The notes under the pieces: generated by a model
The model's input: the letters and a program-made list of their open reading frames with translations, nothing else
What the model was told of the DNA's origin: nothing
Database searches by the model: none
Translations under genes and position numbers: made by a program
Source of the DNA: VXMF01 sp965206775
Lineage (GTDB): Bacteria > Acidobacteriota > Terriglobia > Bryobacterales > UBA6623
Assembly (NCBI GenBank): GCA_965206775.1
Contig: CBDBKU010000003.1
Location: 868,001 to 932,000 of the forward strand
DNA length: 64,000 nt
Direction of reading: 5' to 3'
Shown here: positions 63,156 to 64,000 of the stretch, in pieces
How positions within the stretch are numbered: position 1 is the stretch's first letter
Layout of the letters: every line of letters starts with the position of its first letter

Positions 63156-64000
63156 CTAGACAGCGAATCCGTGCTGCTTGCGATGGTGGGCGCCGTCGAA
63201 GTTCTGGGTAGATTTGAACTTCTCGTGCCTGCCGTCACCGGCAACATCGGCCACCTTGGCCAGCAAGACCGCCTTCGACTCGTCGCTCATTGGCTTGAAA
63301 TCCCGACCGATCTCGATTTCCGCCAGCAATTCCTCCATAGAGACGATGCCGACGACTAGCGTGGAAACCGGAAGGCTTAGGGAGTAGCGCCGGCACTCCT
63401 GATGCGTTGCTGCGGTATGGGTGGGAATCTCGCCTCTGGGCCCGCCACCGCCGAGGCTCTTCATGCCCACCACGCCCACGTCGCGGGCAAGACACACGGG
63501 GAGAGCTTCCTTCTGGAAGCTGCGGTAGTGCGCATCCAGCACGTTGATCGGCATCTGCGCGGTGGCCCAGTCGTACGGCTTGTTGAGCATCTTTACGTGG
63601 ATGCTGGGATCCTTGTGCCCGGTGAAGCCGATGTGCCGCACCTTGCCTGCCTTCTGGGCTTCCAGGGCCGCCTTGAGGCCGCCTTTCTCGAAGACCCAGT
63701 CAGGATCGGAATCGTAGACCATCTCGTGGAACTGCCAGAGGTCGATCCGATCCGTCTTCAGGCGCCGCAGGCTGTCATCGAGATTGCTCATAGAGCCCTT
63801 GTAGTCGCGCTCGCAGTTCTTGGTCATCAGGAAAACCTTGTCCCGCTTACCCCCCTCGGCCAGCGCACGGCCCATGAGCTCCTCGGATCCGCCGTCGTGG
63901 TAATCCCACGCGTTGTCGAAGAAGGTCATCCCTTCGTCGATCGCGGCATGCATGATACGGACCGCCTCGTTCTTGTCCTCGACCGCACCGATGTGCCAGC
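63156..64000 (-). CDS. Aldo/keto reductase, 5' end outside window
   Basis: The minus-strand frame is open to the right edge, so the 63953 ATG is probably internal and the gene extends beyond 64000 (W-H-I-G-A-V-E-D before it). The visible 281 residues show the (beta/alpha)8 family pattern: F-D-N-A-W-D-Y with the D-x-A-x-x-Y catalytic Tyr, then L-M-T-K-N-C near 58, K-T-D-R-I-D-L-W-Q-F-H near 82 and I-G-F-T-G-H. It uses NADPH to reduce an unknown carbonyl. A C-terminal stretch resembles the ferredoxin-free subgroup. It converges with the DUF3604 gene, with about 80 bp between. Confidence 0.9.
   Translation of the reverse strand, partial: WHIGAVEDKNEAVRIMHAAIDEGMTFFDNAWDYHDGGSEELMGRALAEGGKRDKVFLMTKNCERDYKGSMSNLDDSLRRLKTDRIDLWQFHEMVYDSDPDWVFEKGGLKAALEAQKAGKVRHIGFTGHKDPSIHVKMLNKPYDWATAQMPINVLDAHYRSFQKEALPVCLARDVGVVGMKSLGGGGPRGEIPTHTAATHQECRRYSLSLPVSTLVVGIVSMEELLAEIEIGRDFKPMSDESKAVLLAKVADVAGDGRHEKFKSTQNFDGAHHRKQHGFAV

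Noticed and set aside
1..64000. CRISPR arrays, rRNA or tRNA genes
   Set aside because: No regularly spaced short repeat and no cloverleaf or rRNA-like sequence was seen by eye; a covariance-model search would be needed to exclude small RNAs.

Overview
The window is GC-rich, densely coded bacterial chromosome. Three gene sets point to Acidobacteriota, most likely a Bryobacterales/Solibacter-like lineage: PSD1 (DUF1549/DUF1553) plus DUF1501 pairs, ASPIC/UnbV-FG-GAP-TPR proteins, and DUF3604 proteins. Planctomycetota share the first set, so the placement is an inference; no rRNA or tRNA gene was found to settle it.

Layout. (1) 1-8941: one partial and one complete PSD1-type protein, each followed by a DUF1501 protein. 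Between the pairs lies a decayed patch with a mazEF-like pair, a 74-bp direct repeat and a transposase scrap. (2) 9347-25627: a defence island. An ISL3-type transposase remnant precedes a class 1 DISARM operon on the minus strand in the order drmD-drmMI-drmA-drmB-drmC. drmD, drmMI and drmA are each broken by one lesion (amber stop, 1-nt deletion, 1-nt insertion). Toxin-antitoxin genes on the opposite strand sit between drmMI and drmA. (3) 26226-28371: a serine hydrolase lipoprotein and a small conserved protein. (4) 28666-35255: three exported ADP-ribosylglycohydrolase-fold proteins around a GRP-family sugar transporter and a ribokinase, a candidate route for periplasmic release, uptake and phosphorylation of ribose. 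(5) 35399-42504: an ASPIC/UnbV, FG-GAP and TPR cluster, including a TlpA-thioredoxin-TPR fusion split by an in-frame TGA. (6) 43053-64000: housekeeping and envelope genes: folD-rsgA, SPOR protein, slipin and NfeD, an RsbU-type phosphatase (also split), a potassium-channel protein, Nnr, tsaE, ruvAB, a deoxynucleoside kinase, a membrane protein, an S41 homologue without its catalytic Ser and Lys, DUF3467, a sugar transferase, a DUF3604 protein and a partial aldo-keto reductase.

Two themes stand out. First, many open reading frames are interrupted (drmA, drmD, drmMI, the UnbV-TlpA fusion, the RsbU gene, the ISL3 transposase), and mazF has lost key residues. Small housekeeping genes are intact. 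This is either real decay of accessory genes or local consensus error, and only reads can decide. Second, the exported ADP-ribosylglycohydrolase, transporter and ribokinase cluster looks like a coherent pathway that I cannot match to a named system.
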